Shown here piece after piece: positions 1 to 7,677 of a DNA stretch of 64,000 bases (within the stretch, counting starts at the first letter, position 1; the number at the start of each line of letters is the position of its first letter). The translations under genes and the position numbers were made by a program. The notes under the pieces are model-generated. The model made no database searches, was not told where the DNA came from, and worked only from the letters and a program-made list of their open reading frames with translations. The stretch lies in the NCBI GenBank assembly GCA_965243805.1, contig OZ251577.1:1550001-1614000 (forward strand), read 5' to 3'. The DNA comes from CATQHQ01 sp965243805 (lineage in GTDB: Bacteria; Gemmatimonadota; Gemmatimonadetes; Longimicrobiales; Gaopeijiaceae).

Positions 1-245
1 AGCCCCCACCGGGTCCCCACATCCCTCTGGGCTGCTCGCTGGTCTTCGCTCCGGGCTGGGAAGTGGACTCCAGCGGCGGGACTGCGGGACTCTGCCAGCC
101 GGTGGAACGGGACCTCTTCGACTGCCACCTGGCCTGCTTCTGGCCAGCCCAGGTCCCCGACCAGCTGAACCACGCGCCGGACTGGACTGGGAAGTGCGCG
201 TCGGCCCAGAAGGACTGGCGCAAGATCGACTTGGTCTTCCCGTGA
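1..245 (+). CDS. qhpC: quinohemoprotein amine dehydrogenase gamma subunit, 3' fragment
   Basis: The frame is open from base 3 to the TGA at 243-245, so the 5' end lies outside the window. The gamma subunit is the tiny catalytic subunit of periplasmic quinohemoprotein amine dehydrogenase; it carries cysteine tryptophylquinone and three Cys-to-acid thioether links. All the residues known to be joined in the Paracoccus subunit occur here with the same spacing: Cys (33-35) to Glu (60-62), Cys (93-95) to Asp (111-113), Cys (135-137) to Asp (159-161), and the CTQ pair Cys (123-125) and Trp (141-143). The CFWPAQVPD stretch and the DWRK.D.VFP tail also fit. A GTG at 63 is internal and not the start. 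qhpB follows directly. The enzyme oxidises primary amines; the radical-SAM maturase QhpD and the alpha subunit would be expected upstream. Confidence 0.93.
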   Translation, partial: PPPGPHIPLGCSLVFAPGWEVDSSGGTAGLCQPVERDLFDCHLACFWPAQVPDQLNHAPDWTGKCASAQKDWRKIDLVFP

Positions 246-261
246 CCGCCAGAGTCTTCCC

Positions 262-1362
262 GTGACCGGCAGCCCGCTCGGCCGTCGGCTAACCCTCGCC
301 CTGGCACTGCTGGCTCCTGTCGGCGCAGACGCCCAGAGCGGAGGAAACGGCGTCATCTACTGGGCCGGGTACGACCACGCGATCCACGTCATCGACGAGA
401 GCACGCTGGAGATCGTGGACAAGATCCCGGTCACCACGGGCATTCCCATCAGCTTGGCCCTGTCCAAGAACCACGAGCGGGTCTACGTGCTGGACGCCGA
501 GTTCGAGGAGATCGAGACGGTCGATCTGGCCACGCGCCGCTCCGTGGGGAGCTTCACCCTGAGCCGAGGGCGTTCCACGGTGCGGATATGGGGCTTCACC
601 GTGCACCCCGACGAGGAGTACGCAATCCTCAACACGATGCGGTACACGAAGCGCATCGACCGCTGGGAGATCGACGACCCGGTGCTCGTCCGATACGACC
701 TGCAGGCCGGCCGAGTGGCGGACACGATCCCGTGGCCCGACGGCGAGGAGCGGGAACGGGTGCGCCTCATGTTCTCTCCCGAAGGCGACTACCTGTACTT
801 CTTCGGCAACGACATCCTGGCGCTGGAGACGGAGAACTTCACCGAAGCCGACCGCTGGGAGCTCTCCCACCCCCCAGAGGACGGCCTGGGACGCTTCAAC
901 TTCAACTTTCCAGTCAGCCCCTACGACGACCCGGGCTTCCACACCGGCCTCTTCTCCTTCACCGACCCTGTGCAGAACCGGCGGATGATGGGCGTCGCCA
1001 AGGTGGACCTGGCAGCCAAGGAAATCGACTTCTACACCCTCGGCCCTCGGGAGCCGGTGAGCTTCCGCCTGGCGCCGGGCGGCAGGAGGGCGTACGGCCT
1101 GGTGCAGCAGGTCGGCAACTACGAGTTCTGGACCTTCGACCTGGAGGGCCGGCGAGTGGAGAGCCGCCACCGCTTCGCCGGGCGTCCCCGCATGGGGCTG
1201 GCGGTCAGCTCCAACGGCGAACTCCTGTACGTCTACAACGCGGGCGCGACCATAGACGTCTACGACGCCGACAGCTACGAGAGGCTCCGCACCGTGGCCT
1301 ACCACGCGGACATGACCGAGTTCCTGATGATCCCGGAGGGCACCGGGCCGGGAGGGGGCTGA
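262..1362 (+). CDS. qhpB: quinohemoprotein amine dehydrogenase beta subunit (seven-bladed propeller)
   Basis: The 366-residue product has a signal peptide ending near ADAQ and then repeated propeller-blade motifs such as HAIHVIDESTLEIVDKIPV, LVRYDLQAGRVADTIPW and IDVYDADSYERLRTV. This is the length and repeat pattern of the beta subunit of quinohemoprotein amine dehydrogenase, which caps the active site of the complex in the periplasm. Identification rests on the fold plus its position directly after the gamma-subunit gene, which is the known qhp order. The GTG start at 262 lies 16 bases after the qhpC stop, inside the second copy of a 15-base direct repeat. No clear ribosome binding site precedes it, which suggests translational coupling. 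Confidence 0.85.
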   Translation: MTGSPLGRRLTLALALLAPVGADAQSGGNGVIYWAGYDHAIHVIDESTLEIVDKIPVTTGIPISLALSKNHERVYVLDAEFEEIETVDLATRRSVGSFTLSRGRSTVRIWGFTVHPDEEYAILNTMRYTKRIDRWEIDDPVLVRYDLQAGRVADTIPWPDGEERERVRLMFSPEGDYLYFFGNDILALETENFTEADRWELSHPPEDGLGRFNFNFPVSPYDDPGFHTGLFSFTDPVQNRRMMGVAKVDLAAKEIDFYTLGPREPVSFRLAPGGRRAYGLVQQVGNYEFWTFDLEGRRVESRHRFAGRPRMGLAVSSNGELLYVYNAGATIDVYDADSYERLRTVAYHADMTEFLMIPEGTGPGGG

Positions 1363-3044
1363 TCCGGGGAACGGGGGCGCGTATCGGCGCTGGGGCGCTC
1401 GGGGCGCTGCTGGACCCGGAGCTTCGCCGGGGACTCGCCTACGTCGTTCCGTACCGGGGAAGGCTGGCGGTCGTCCTCGCCCTCAATCTGACGGGAACCG
1501 CCCTGGCGCTGTGCGTTCCCTACCTCTCCAAGACGCTGGTGGACGACGCCCTGCTGGGGGGCGACTTGACGGCGCTGGTCCGGGTGGTCGGCCTGTTTGC
1601 GCTGGTGACGGGGGCAAGCTTTGCGCTGAACGTGGGGAGCGGGTTGCGCTACACGAAGGCGTCGGCGGAGATCCTCTTCGACATGCGGCTGGACGTGTAC
1701 CGGCACCTCCAGCGGCTCTCGCCCCGGTTCTTCGCGAAGACGCCGCTGGGCGAGATCATGTCGCGCCTCAACAACGACGTGAGCGAGATCCAGCGGGTCC
1801 TCTCCGACGCGGCGCTCTCGTGGGTGGGCAACGCGGCGTTTCTCGTTGGGACGGTGGGCATGCTGCTGTGGCTGGACTGGCGCCTCTTCCTGGCGGCGGC
1901 GGCACTGCTGCCCCCGGCCGTGCTGGCCATGGTGCGCTACCGTCGACGGCTGGAGCACCGAGTCCAGGCGATGCGGGAGCGGAGCGCGGAGATCGGCGCA
2001 TTCCTGATCGAGACGCTGCGCGGGGCGAAGCTGGTGGCCGCCTCCAACGCCCAAGAGCGCGAATCGGCTCGCTTCCGTCGCCGCAACGACGCCTTCGTCG
2101 GGGCGCTCCTCAAGATGCAGCGGCTGCGCTACTTGGCAGGGGGGCTCCCCGGGTTGCTGCTGTCGGCCAGCACCGCCGTCGTGTTCCTCTATGGCGGCGC
2201 CCGGGTCATCGGGGGAGAGGTGACGTTGGGAACGTTCACCGCGTTCATGGCCTATCAGATGCGACTGATCGGGCCTGTCCAGGGCTTGATGGGACTCTAC
2301 GCTGGGATCGCCACGGCCCGGGTCTCGCTGCGCCGAGTCCACGAGCTGCTGGACGAGCCGCTGGAGGTGGCAGAGGCGAGACGGCCCGTCCGGCTGACCC
2401 GCGTCCGGGGAGATGTGGCCTTCGAGAACGTGTCGTTCGGCCACGGGCGCGGCGGTCCCGTGCTGGAGCGCTTCGCGCTGAAGGTTGCGCCCGGAGAGGT
2501 GGTCGCTCTGGCGGGGCCGTCGGGCAGCGGCAAGTCCACCGTGGCCTCGCTGCTCGTCCGCCACGTAGACCCGGACGAGGGAAGAGTCCTGCTGGACGGA
2601 GTGGACATCCGGCAGCTCCGCCTAACCGACCTGCGAGCGCTTGTGGCCGTGGTGGACCAGGACCCCTTTCTCTTCAACGCCACGATTCTCGACAACGTGC
2701 GCTACGCCCGTCCAGAGGCGGAAGAAGTCGCCGTCGCTGAGGCACTGGAGCGCGCTGGCCTGTCCGAGTTCATCGCCTCGTTGCCCGACGGCCTCCGCAC
2801 CACGGTGGGGGAGCACGGCCAAGCCCTCTCCGCTGGCGAGCGCCAGCGGGTCGCCATCGCCCGAGCGTTGATCGCCGATCCGGCGGTGCTGGTGCTGGAC
2901 GAGGCGACCGGACACCTGGACGCGAGGGCGGAGGCGCACGTGATTCGGGCCTACTCGGAGGCCATGCGGGGACGCACTACCATCCTGGTATCCCATCGCA
3001 CCGCCCCGCTGGCGGCGGCAAGCCGCGTGGTAACGCTGCCATGA
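1359..3044 (+). CDS. qhpF: ABC exporter, permease fused to ATPase (QhpF-like)
   Basis: This is a half-size type I exporter: an ABC transmembrane domain of about 320 residues followed by an ATPase with Walker A GPSGSGKST (near residue 387), signature LSAGERQ, Walker B VLVLDEAT and an H-loop SHR. In known qhp operons an ABC exporter, QhpF, is needed to move the cross-linked gamma subunit across the membrane, and this gene follows qhpB directly, so I infer that role. No ATG, GTG or TTG lies between the end of qhpB and the first membrane helix. The only start candidate seen is CTG at 1359, overlapping the qhpB TGA as CTGA just after GGAGGGGG. The start is therefore uncertain. The protease QhpE normally found between B and F is absent here. 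Confidence 0.85.
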   Translation: MIRGTGARIGAGALGALLDPELRRGLAYVVPYRGRLAVVLALNLTGTALALCVPYLSKTLVDDALLGGDLTALVRVVGLFALVTGASFALNVGSGLRYTKASAEILFDMRLDVYRHLQRLSPRFFAKTPLGEIMSRLNNDVSEIQRVLSDAALSWVGNAAFLVGTVGMLLWLDWRLFLAAAALLPPAVLAMVRYRRRLEHRVQAMRERSAEIGAFLIETLRGAKLVAASNAQERESARFRRRNDAFVGALLKMQRLRYLAGGLPGLLLSASTAVVFLYGGARVIGGEVTLGTFTAFMAYQMRLIGPVQGLMGLYAGIATARVSLRRVHELLDEPLEVAEARRPVRLTRVRGDVAFENVSFGHGRGGPVLERFALKVAPGEVVALAGPSGSGKSTVASLLVRHVDPDEGRVLLDGVDIRQLRLTDLRALVAVVDQDPFLFNATILDNVRYARPEAEEVAVAEALERAGLSEFIASLPDGLRTTVGEHGQALSAGERQRVAIARALIADPAVLVLDEATGHLDARAEAHVIRAYSEAMRGRTTILVSHRTAPLAAASRVVTLP

Positions 3045-3097
3045 CTCGGGCTTGCCGGCTGGCGCAAAGTGCCCCATGTTGGCACCAAGCACGACGG

Positions 3098-3157
3098 ACA
3101 GCACGCCACTGAAGGAACGGCACACCACTTCGAGGACGGCACACCACTAAGGAACGG
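3098..3157. repeat. imperfect ~19 bp tandem repeat, three copies
   Basis: The gap between the ABC exporter and the aminotransferase gene holds three diverged tandem copies of a unit containing ACACCACT and GGAACGG. They lie immediately before the GGAGG ribosome binding site of the downstream gene. No other signal is evident in this intergenic stretch. Confidence 0.7.
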
Positions 3158-3167
3158 AGGCACGACG

Positions 3168-4316
3168 ATGCAGCGACGGTCGTTCATCAAGGCAGGAACC
3201 CTCACGGGCATCGCGGCGGGAACGGGCGCGGTCGGAAGCGGCACGTTCGGCCCCAGTCCCCTAGCCGCGATGGCGGCCGGACCCGGACGGCGGACCACCA
3301 ACGGGGCGGTGCGCCTCAACTCCAACGAGAACCCGCTGGGGATCGCGCCCGCCGCCAAGGACGCGCTGGTGGAGGCAATCGTCCTGGCCAACCGCTACCC
3401 GGGGGAGCAGCACGGGGCCCTGGTCTCCAAGCTGGCCGCTGCCCACGGCGTCGCCGACAGCCAGGTGCTCCTCGGCACCGGGTCCGCCGAGATCCTCCAG
3501 ATGGTGGTGCAGGCGTTCGCCGCGCCCCGCGCCCGCCTGGTCATGGCGGACCCGACCTACGAGGCGATCCTCAACTACCAGCGCACCGAGTCCTACGAAG
3601 TGGTGAAGGTGCCCCTCACCGCGACCCACGAGCACGACCTGGACCAGATGCGCGACATCGCGGAGCGCTCGGGTCGCCCCGCCCTCGTGTACCTCTGCAA
3701 CCCCAACAACCCGACGGCGACGATCACCCCCAGCGCGGCGATCGACGCCTGGATCGCCGACGCGCCGGAACATGTCTTCTTCCTCTCCGACGAGGCGTAC
3801 ATCGAGTACGTGGAGGACGACCGGATGTGGAGTTCGCTCCCCTGGATCGAGAAGAAGCGCAACGTCGTGGTCGTCAAGACGTTCTCCAAGATCTACGGGC
3901 TCGCCGGGCTCCGGCTGGGGTACGGAATCGCGCACCCCGACACTGCGGTGCGGCTCGCGGACTTCGCCTCGCGGAACAACACCAACCAGCTGGCGCTGGC
4001 CGCCGCCTCGGCATCGTTCCAGGACGAGGCGCTGATGTCCAAGAGTCGGACCGTCAACAAGGAGGCCAAGGGCATGGTCCACGCCACCTTGGACGAGCTG
4101 GGGCTGGAGCACATGCCCACCCACACCAACTTCCTCATGCACCGGATCGGCGGCGACTTGGCCACGTACCGGGGCCGGATGGCCGAGGCCGGGTTCCTGG
4201 TGGGACGCGACTTCCCGCCGATGCTCGACTGGAACCGGCTCTCCTTCGGGCTGCCCGAGGACATGGGTCGCTTCTGCGACACGCTGCGGAAGTTCCGTCA
4301 GAAGGGCTGGGTGTAG
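3168..4316 (+). CDS. Tat-exported PLP-dependent aminotransferase, HisC-like (fold type I)
   Basis: The 382-residue protein opens with a twin-arginine signal (QRRSFIKAG followed by a hydrophobic Ala/Gly-rich stretch), so it is probably a periplasmic or anchored enzyme. The mature part has the hallmarks of histidinol-phosphate-type aminotransferases: LNSNENPLG at the N-terminus, LGTGSAEIL, YLCNPNNPT, DEAY and the PLP-binding lysine in TFSKIYGLAGLRLGY. The substrate cannot be read from sequence; similar Tat-exported HisC-like proteins are usually annotated only as class I/II aminotransferases. The ATG at 3168 is chosen because GGAGG lies seven bases upstream and because it gives a clean Tat signal. 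The genuine his pathway is not nearby, so a role in histidine synthesis is unlikely. Confidence 0.88.
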   Translation: MQRRSFIKAGTLTGIAAGTGAVGSGTFGPSPLAAMAAGPGRRTTNGAVRLNSNENPLGIAPAAKDALVEAIVLANRYPGEQHGALVSKLAAAHGVADSQVLLGTGSAEILQMVVQAFAAPRARLVMADPTYEAILNYQRTESYEVVKVPLTATHEHDLDQMRDIAERSGRPALVYLCNPNNPTATITPSAAIDAWIADAPEHVFFLSDEAYIEYVEDDRMWSSLPWIEKKRNVVVVKTFSKIYGLAGLRLGYGIAHPDTAVRLADFASRNNTNQLALAAASASFQDEALMSKSRTVNKEAKGMVHATLDELGLEHMPTHTNFLMHRIGGDLATYRGRMAEAGFLVGRDFPPMLDWNRLSFGLPEDMGRFCDTLRKFRQKGWV

Positions 4317-4342
4317 GCTCCAGAAGGGCTGGGGGTAGGCTC
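4299..4342. repeat. 22 bp tandem duplication spanning a stop codon
   Basis: Two 22 bp copies (4299-4320 and 4321-4342) differ at one position. The first copy contains the TAG stop (4314-4316) of the aminotransferase, and the second lies between that gene and the aquaporin gene. Confidence 0.9.
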
Positions 4343-4358
4343 CTCCCGACTCGACGCC

Positions 4359-5018
4359 ATGGCCAAGTACGTCACCGAGTTCGTCGGAGCGTTCTTCCTG
4401 CTCCTCACGGTCGGCCTCACAGCGGTCCAGGACGTCGCTCTGGCGCCGCTGGCCGTCGGCTCCATCCTGATGGCGATGGTCTACATGGGCTATCACGTCT
4501 CCGGCGGCCACTACAACCCGGCCGTGACGGTCTCCCTCTCCGTCGCCGGGAAGCTGGAGCGGAAGTACGTGGGACCGTACCTCCTGGCGCAGATCGCCGG
4601 GGCACTGCTGGCAGCGCTGGCGGTGCGCGTGCTGGCCGGAGAGTTCTTCGTGCCCGCGCCTGGGCCGGGGGTACCGGCCGCTGCGGCGTTGCTGGCCGAG
4701 GTCCTGTTCACCTTCGCGTTGGTGATCGTCGTCCTCAACGTGGCGGCGGACCCCCGATCACAGGGCAACTCGTACTTCGGGCTCGCCATCGGATTCGTCG
4801 TCATGGTGGCGGGCTTCGCCGTGGGCGGCGTCTCCGGCGGCGTGCTCAATCCGTCGGTGGCCGCCGGGCCGATGCTGGCGCGTCTGGTCGTCACCGGGTC
4901 CGGCGACGCGCTGGGAAATATGTGGCTGTACTGGATCGGCCCCGTCGGCGGCGGCCTGCTGGCCGTGGCGGCGTACCGCCTGCAAGTGCTGTTGCCACGC
5001 GACGAAGCCCGTTCCTAG
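4359..5018 (+). CDS. aquaporin / MIP-family channel
   Basis: The 219-residue membrane protein shows the two half-helix motifs of major intrinsic proteins: SGGHYNPAVT in the first half and SGGVLNPSV in the second, where the usual NPA is NPS. Six hydrophobic segments fit an aquaporin or glycerol facilitator in the inner membrane. A small residue set around the pore and the short loops look more like water channels than glycerol facilitators, but substrate selectivity cannot be fixed by eye. The ATG at 4359 follows a duplicated sequence; no strong ribosome binding site is visible. Confidence 0.9.
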   Translation: MAKYVTEFVGAFFLLLTVGLTAVQDVALAPLAVGSILMAMVYMGYHVSGGHYNPAVTVSLSVAGKLERKYVGPYLLAQIAGALLAALAVRVLAGEFFVPAPGPGVPAAAALLAEVLFTFALVIVVLNVAADPRSQGNSYFGLAIGFVVMVAGFAVGGVSGGVLNPSVAAGPMLARLVVTGSGDALGNMWLYWIGPVGGGLLAVAAYRLQVLLPRDEARS

Positions 5019-5078
5019 TCGGGCGACGAGGCTCGCCCCTAGACCGGACGAGGCCGACCGGACGAGGCCCGGCCCTAG
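5001..5078. repeat. tandem repeats ending in TAG between convergent genes
   Basis: Three 18-base copies (5001-5018, 5025-5042, 5061-5078) and a partial one (5048-5056) share GACGARGC and end in TAG. The first TAG is the aquaporin stop. The last is CTAG, whose complement supplies the stop of the gene on the opposite strand. Confidence 0.85.
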
Positions 5079-5467
5079 ACGGTGCTCTGGAACAACCCTC
5101 GGCCGATCGCCTCGATCCCCATCCACATGAAGGCAAGCGCCAGCAGCGCCCCGACCAGGTGGGGGCCATAGCTCTTGGCCTCCGGCGGACGACGCTTCAC
5201 CACTGAACTAGTGAACTGAGCCACCGCCGCCGCCGCCAGCATCATGAAGAAGTGGCCAATGAGCTGGCTGTGGAAAGGCCGCGTGAAGAGGACCCCCGCG
5301 CCGATCACGACCTGAAGGTGGATTAGGCCTGCGAAGACGGATGCCAGTCTGGCCATCGCCTGGGAGTACTCCCGCTTCCCCAGAAACCCGACCGTAGCGT
5401 AGAGGACCACGAAGAGGCCCCCGACGAGGACCAGAAAGCGAAGCCCCGAGTGAGCCGCAAAGAGCAT
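5075..5467 (-). CDS. small four-helix membrane protein of unknown function
   Basis: The 130-residue product (starting MLFAAHSGLRFLVLVG) has four hydrophobic segments and almost no soluble domain. Histidines lie near helix ends: HSGLRF, GLIHLQ, RPFHSQLIGHFF and YGPHLV. That arrangement could bind a metal or haem, but I do not recognise the family. I chose the internal ATG over the longer frame beginning at 5536 because the extra 23 residues are basic and polar, and the protein then starts at its first helix. Its stop lies within the repeat array shared with the aquaporin gene. Confidence 0.6.
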   Translation of the reverse strand: MLFAAHSGLRFLVLVGGLFVVLYATVGFLGKREYSQAMARLASVFAGLIHLQVVIGAGVLFTRPFHSQLIGHFFMMLAAAAVAQFTSSVVKRRPPEAKSYGPHLVGALLALAFMWMGIEAIGRGLFQSTV

Positions 5468-5589
5468 GGCGATGGCCGGTTTCGAGTGGTGATGGCAGGA
5501 GGGACGGCCTAGCACTAGCCTGAACTCCCGTCGCATATCTCCTGGTGCTCTTCAATGTACTCCATCAGGGTCTCCGCCGCCCAGCGGTA

Positions 5590-5662
5590 GGGCCGGCTCG
5601 CTCCCCAGGGCCGGCTCGCTCCCCAGGGCCACCTCGCTCCCCAAGGGCCGCCTTGCTCCCCG
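5590..5662. repeat. four 18 bp tandem units upstream of the His-rich membrane protein gene
   Basis: Four copies of an 18 bp unit of the form GGGCCGGCTCGCTCCCCA run at 5590-5607, 5608-5625, 5626-5643 and 5645-5662. The first two are identical and the last two diverge. The array ends 26 bases before the ATG at 5689, so it would lie in the promoter or leader of that gene. Confidence 0.9.
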
Positions 5663-5688
5663 TCCGGCCCCCGGCCTACCCTTCCGCC

Positions 5689-6771
5689 ATGTTCAAGACC
5701 GGGTACATCCTGAGCCCAAGGGCCGATTCGGTATGGTTCCTGGGGCTGCCGTTCGCCGCGGTGGCGATGGCGCTGGGCTTCCAGGCGTGGCTTCCTTACG
5801 TGGCGGTGGCATCGATCAACCTGTGGGTGACGACACCCCACCACTACGCCACCTGGGTCCGCAGCTACGGGATGCCCGAGGTGTGGGAGCGCTTCAGAAC
5901 GCGGCTCGTCGTCGGTCCCGTCGTGATCTTCTCCCTCACCGCCGCCGGCTTGGTCTGGGCGCCGATCACCCTCCTGCTCCTGGTATCCGCATGGGACCAC
6001 CAGCACAGCATCATGCAGCAGCACGGCTTCAGCCGCGTCTACGACTTCAAGGCCGGCACGGGGGTGGCCAGCACCCGCCGCTACGATCTGGCCCTCCACT
6101 GGATCCTCTACGGGAACATGTTCCTCCAGGCACCGATGTTCCGCTTCCTCTGGATCCGCGAGCTGCACCGAATGCACGTGCCGATCTCCGCCGGCTTCGT
6201 GGAGGGACTGCTGATCGCCAGCTGGGTGGTGGTGGCGGTGTACGCCGTCGTCTACCTGCTGCACCTGCGACGGACGGTCCGGTCCGGCGGGTCGATCAAC
6301 CCGGTCAAGTACGGCTTCATCGCCGCCAGCTACTTCCTCTGGTACTACGTGGCGTGGCACACCAACTCGATCCTGCTCTACGCCGTCGCTCACCGGGTCA
6401 TGCACGGCGTCCAGTACATGGTCATGGTGTACGCCTTCATGCGACGTTCGGCCGCCACGGGAGCCTCTCGCCCCGGTCTCTGGAGCCGGCTCGTAGGCAC
6501 CGGCCGCCTCCGCTGGTTCCTGATCTTCGGCGGGGCCTACGCCGTCGCCTTCCAGCTTCTCATCAACCGCCCGCTAGACGAGTTCGGCTTCGGCGTCGTC
6601 AACTTCGCGCCCTACCCCGCCATCCCCCAGTTCAACATCCCCGCCCTGGACTACGCCGGCGGCTACGAGCTCTGGTCCCAGATGATGCTCTACGCCTACG
6701 CCCTGCTGCACTACTACGTGGACTCGTTCATCTGGAAGGTGCGCGACAAGCAGGTGCAGGGAGGGCTGTAA
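5689..6771 (+). CDS. polytopic membrane protein with conserved-looking histidine clusters
   Basis: The product is 360 residues with about eight hydrophobic segments. Histidine-rich motifs sit at the membrane edges: TTPHHYATW, WDHQHSIMQQHGF, LHWILYGN and a WHTNSILLYAVAHRVMHG segment. Such clusters in integral membrane proteins often bind a di-iron centre (fatty-acid desaturase/hydroxylase type) or resemble Brp/Blh carotenoid oxygenases; that is an inference from spacing only. I do not recognise the family. The ATG at 5689 is preferred to the upstream GTG/CTG region because the earlier part is built from the tandem repeat. The next gene starts two bases after its stop, which suggests coupled translation. 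Confidence 0.75.
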   Translation: MFKTGYILSPRADSVWFLGLPFAAVAMALGFQAWLPYVAVASINLWVTTPHHYATWVRSYGMPEVWERFRTRLVVGPVVIFSLTAAGLVWAPITLLLLVSAWDHQHSIMQQHGFSRVYDFKAGTGVASTRRYDLALHWILYGNMFLQAPMFRFLWIRELHRMHVPISAGFVEGLLIASWVVVAVYAVVYLLHLRRTVRSGGSINPVKYGFIAASYFLWYYVAWHTNSILLYAVAHRVMHGVQYMVMVYAFMRRSAATGASRPGLWSRLVGTGRLRWFLIFGGAYAVAFQLLINRPLDEFGFGVVNFAPYPAIPQFNIPALDYAGGYELWSQMMLYAYALLHYYVDSFIWKVRDKQVQGGL

Positions 6772-6772
6772 G

Positions 6773-7456
6773 GTGTGGGGCCAACGCTTCCGAGCGGTCT
6801 TCCAGCGCTACCGCATTCTCTTCGTGGTCTACGGCGTTGGGATGGCGGTTGGGCTCCGAGAGTGCCACTTGGCCCGAACCGGCGAGCCGGTGGAGTGGGG
6901 CAGCGAGCGGTGGACGGAGATGACCGACGTCGTGTCCCAGGTGAACCCGACCGACCCGGACACCGACTTTCTGGAAGGCGTCGAGTCGATGGTTGCCGGG
7001 GACGCGCCGGGGCTGGTCGCCCACTTCGAGGACGCCCTGGAGTCCGGCGCCAAGCACAACGAGTTCCTGTTGCGGGACTACGCCCAGTACCTCTTGGACA
7101 CGGGCGCGGACTGGCGGAGGGTGAACGCGGCGGTGAACCGCTGGCGGGAGAACCACCCCTTCTCCGACGAGACCCTCTCGCTGTCGCTGGGGACAGGTCC
7201 CCGCACGCAAGGCGACGTCTCGGTGCTGAACCGGGAGCTCCGGGCCGTGCCGTGGATCGGCGACGCCCGGCTGGAGCCGTACGAGGACGACGGCCAGCGG
7301 CGGTGGCGCGTCCAGATCACCTTCAGACCCCCCCGCGCGGTCGATGTGCGGGAGGCCGTGGCGGCGGTGTCGATCTTGGCTGTGCCGGAGCGCGACCGGG
7401 CGACGCGCCGGGTGGTGTGCAGGACCTTGGTGGATTGCACCGTAACGCGGCGGTAG
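6773..7456 (+). CDS. predicted membrane-anchored protein of unknown function
   Basis: The 227-residue product begins with GTG at 6773, two bases after the stop of the histidine-rich membrane protein, so the two are probably co-translated. One hydrophobic segment (YRILFVVYGVGMAVGL) near residue 14 would anchor it. A helical, TPR-like acidic region follows (DFLEGVESMVAGDAPGLVAHFEDALESG), then a C-terminal beta-rich part. No catalytic motif is visible. The tight coupling suggests that it works with its upstream neighbour. Confidence 0.65.
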   Translation: MWGQRFRAVFQRYRILFVVYGVGMAVGLRECHLARTGEPVEWGSERWTEMTDVVSQVNPTDPDTDFLEGVESMVAGDAPGLVAHFEDALESGAKHNEFLLRDYAQYLLDTGADWRRVNAAVNRWRENHPFSDETLSLSLGTGPRTQGDVSVLNRELRAVPWIGDARLEPYEDDGQRRWRVQITFRPPRAVDVREAVAAVSILAVPERDRATRRVVCRTLVDCTVTRR

Positions 7457-7498
7457 GGCGTTCCGCTTGCGCTGGCGGTAGGGCGTTCCGCTTGCGCT
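7449..7498. repeat. perfect 25 bp tandem duplication spanning a stop codon
   Basis: Two identical 25 bp copies abut at 7473/7474. The first copy contains the TAG stop (7454-7456) of the preceding gene. The lack of any mismatch suggests a recent duplication. Confidence 0.95.
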
Positions 7499-7522
7499 TC
7501 CGTGGGTCGGTCCCCACTATGC

Positions 7523-7564
7523 GACCGAGGCTCGGCAAGGCAAGGACCGAGGCTCGGCAAGGCA
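7523..7564. repeat. 20 bp direct repeat, period 22
   Basis: Copies of GACCGAGGCTCGGCAAGGCA occur at 7523-7542 and 7545-7564 in the leader region upstream of the first SusC gene. Each contains the self-complementary CCGAG-CTCGG core, so each could form a small hairpin. Confidence 0.85.
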
Positions 7565-7677
7565 TGGCAGTGTCGCGACCAAACAGGAGTGGACGGGCCG
7601 TCTGGAGCGCCCGGGCGGCATAAGCAGCACTTGGGAGGCCAAGCAGAAGCGGCTTCCCGCAACACAAGGAGGAACCC

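Noticed and set aside
588..1358. Upstream extension of the ABC exporter frame through qhpB
   Set aside because: This part is Arg/Pro/Gly-rich out-of-frame reading of qhpB; the exporter's conserved sequence begins only after 1380.
5468..5536. Longer form of the small membrane protein starting at 5536
   Set aside because: The extra 23 residues are basic with three consecutive His and precede the first helix without any family-like feature; the internal ATG gives a compact protein.
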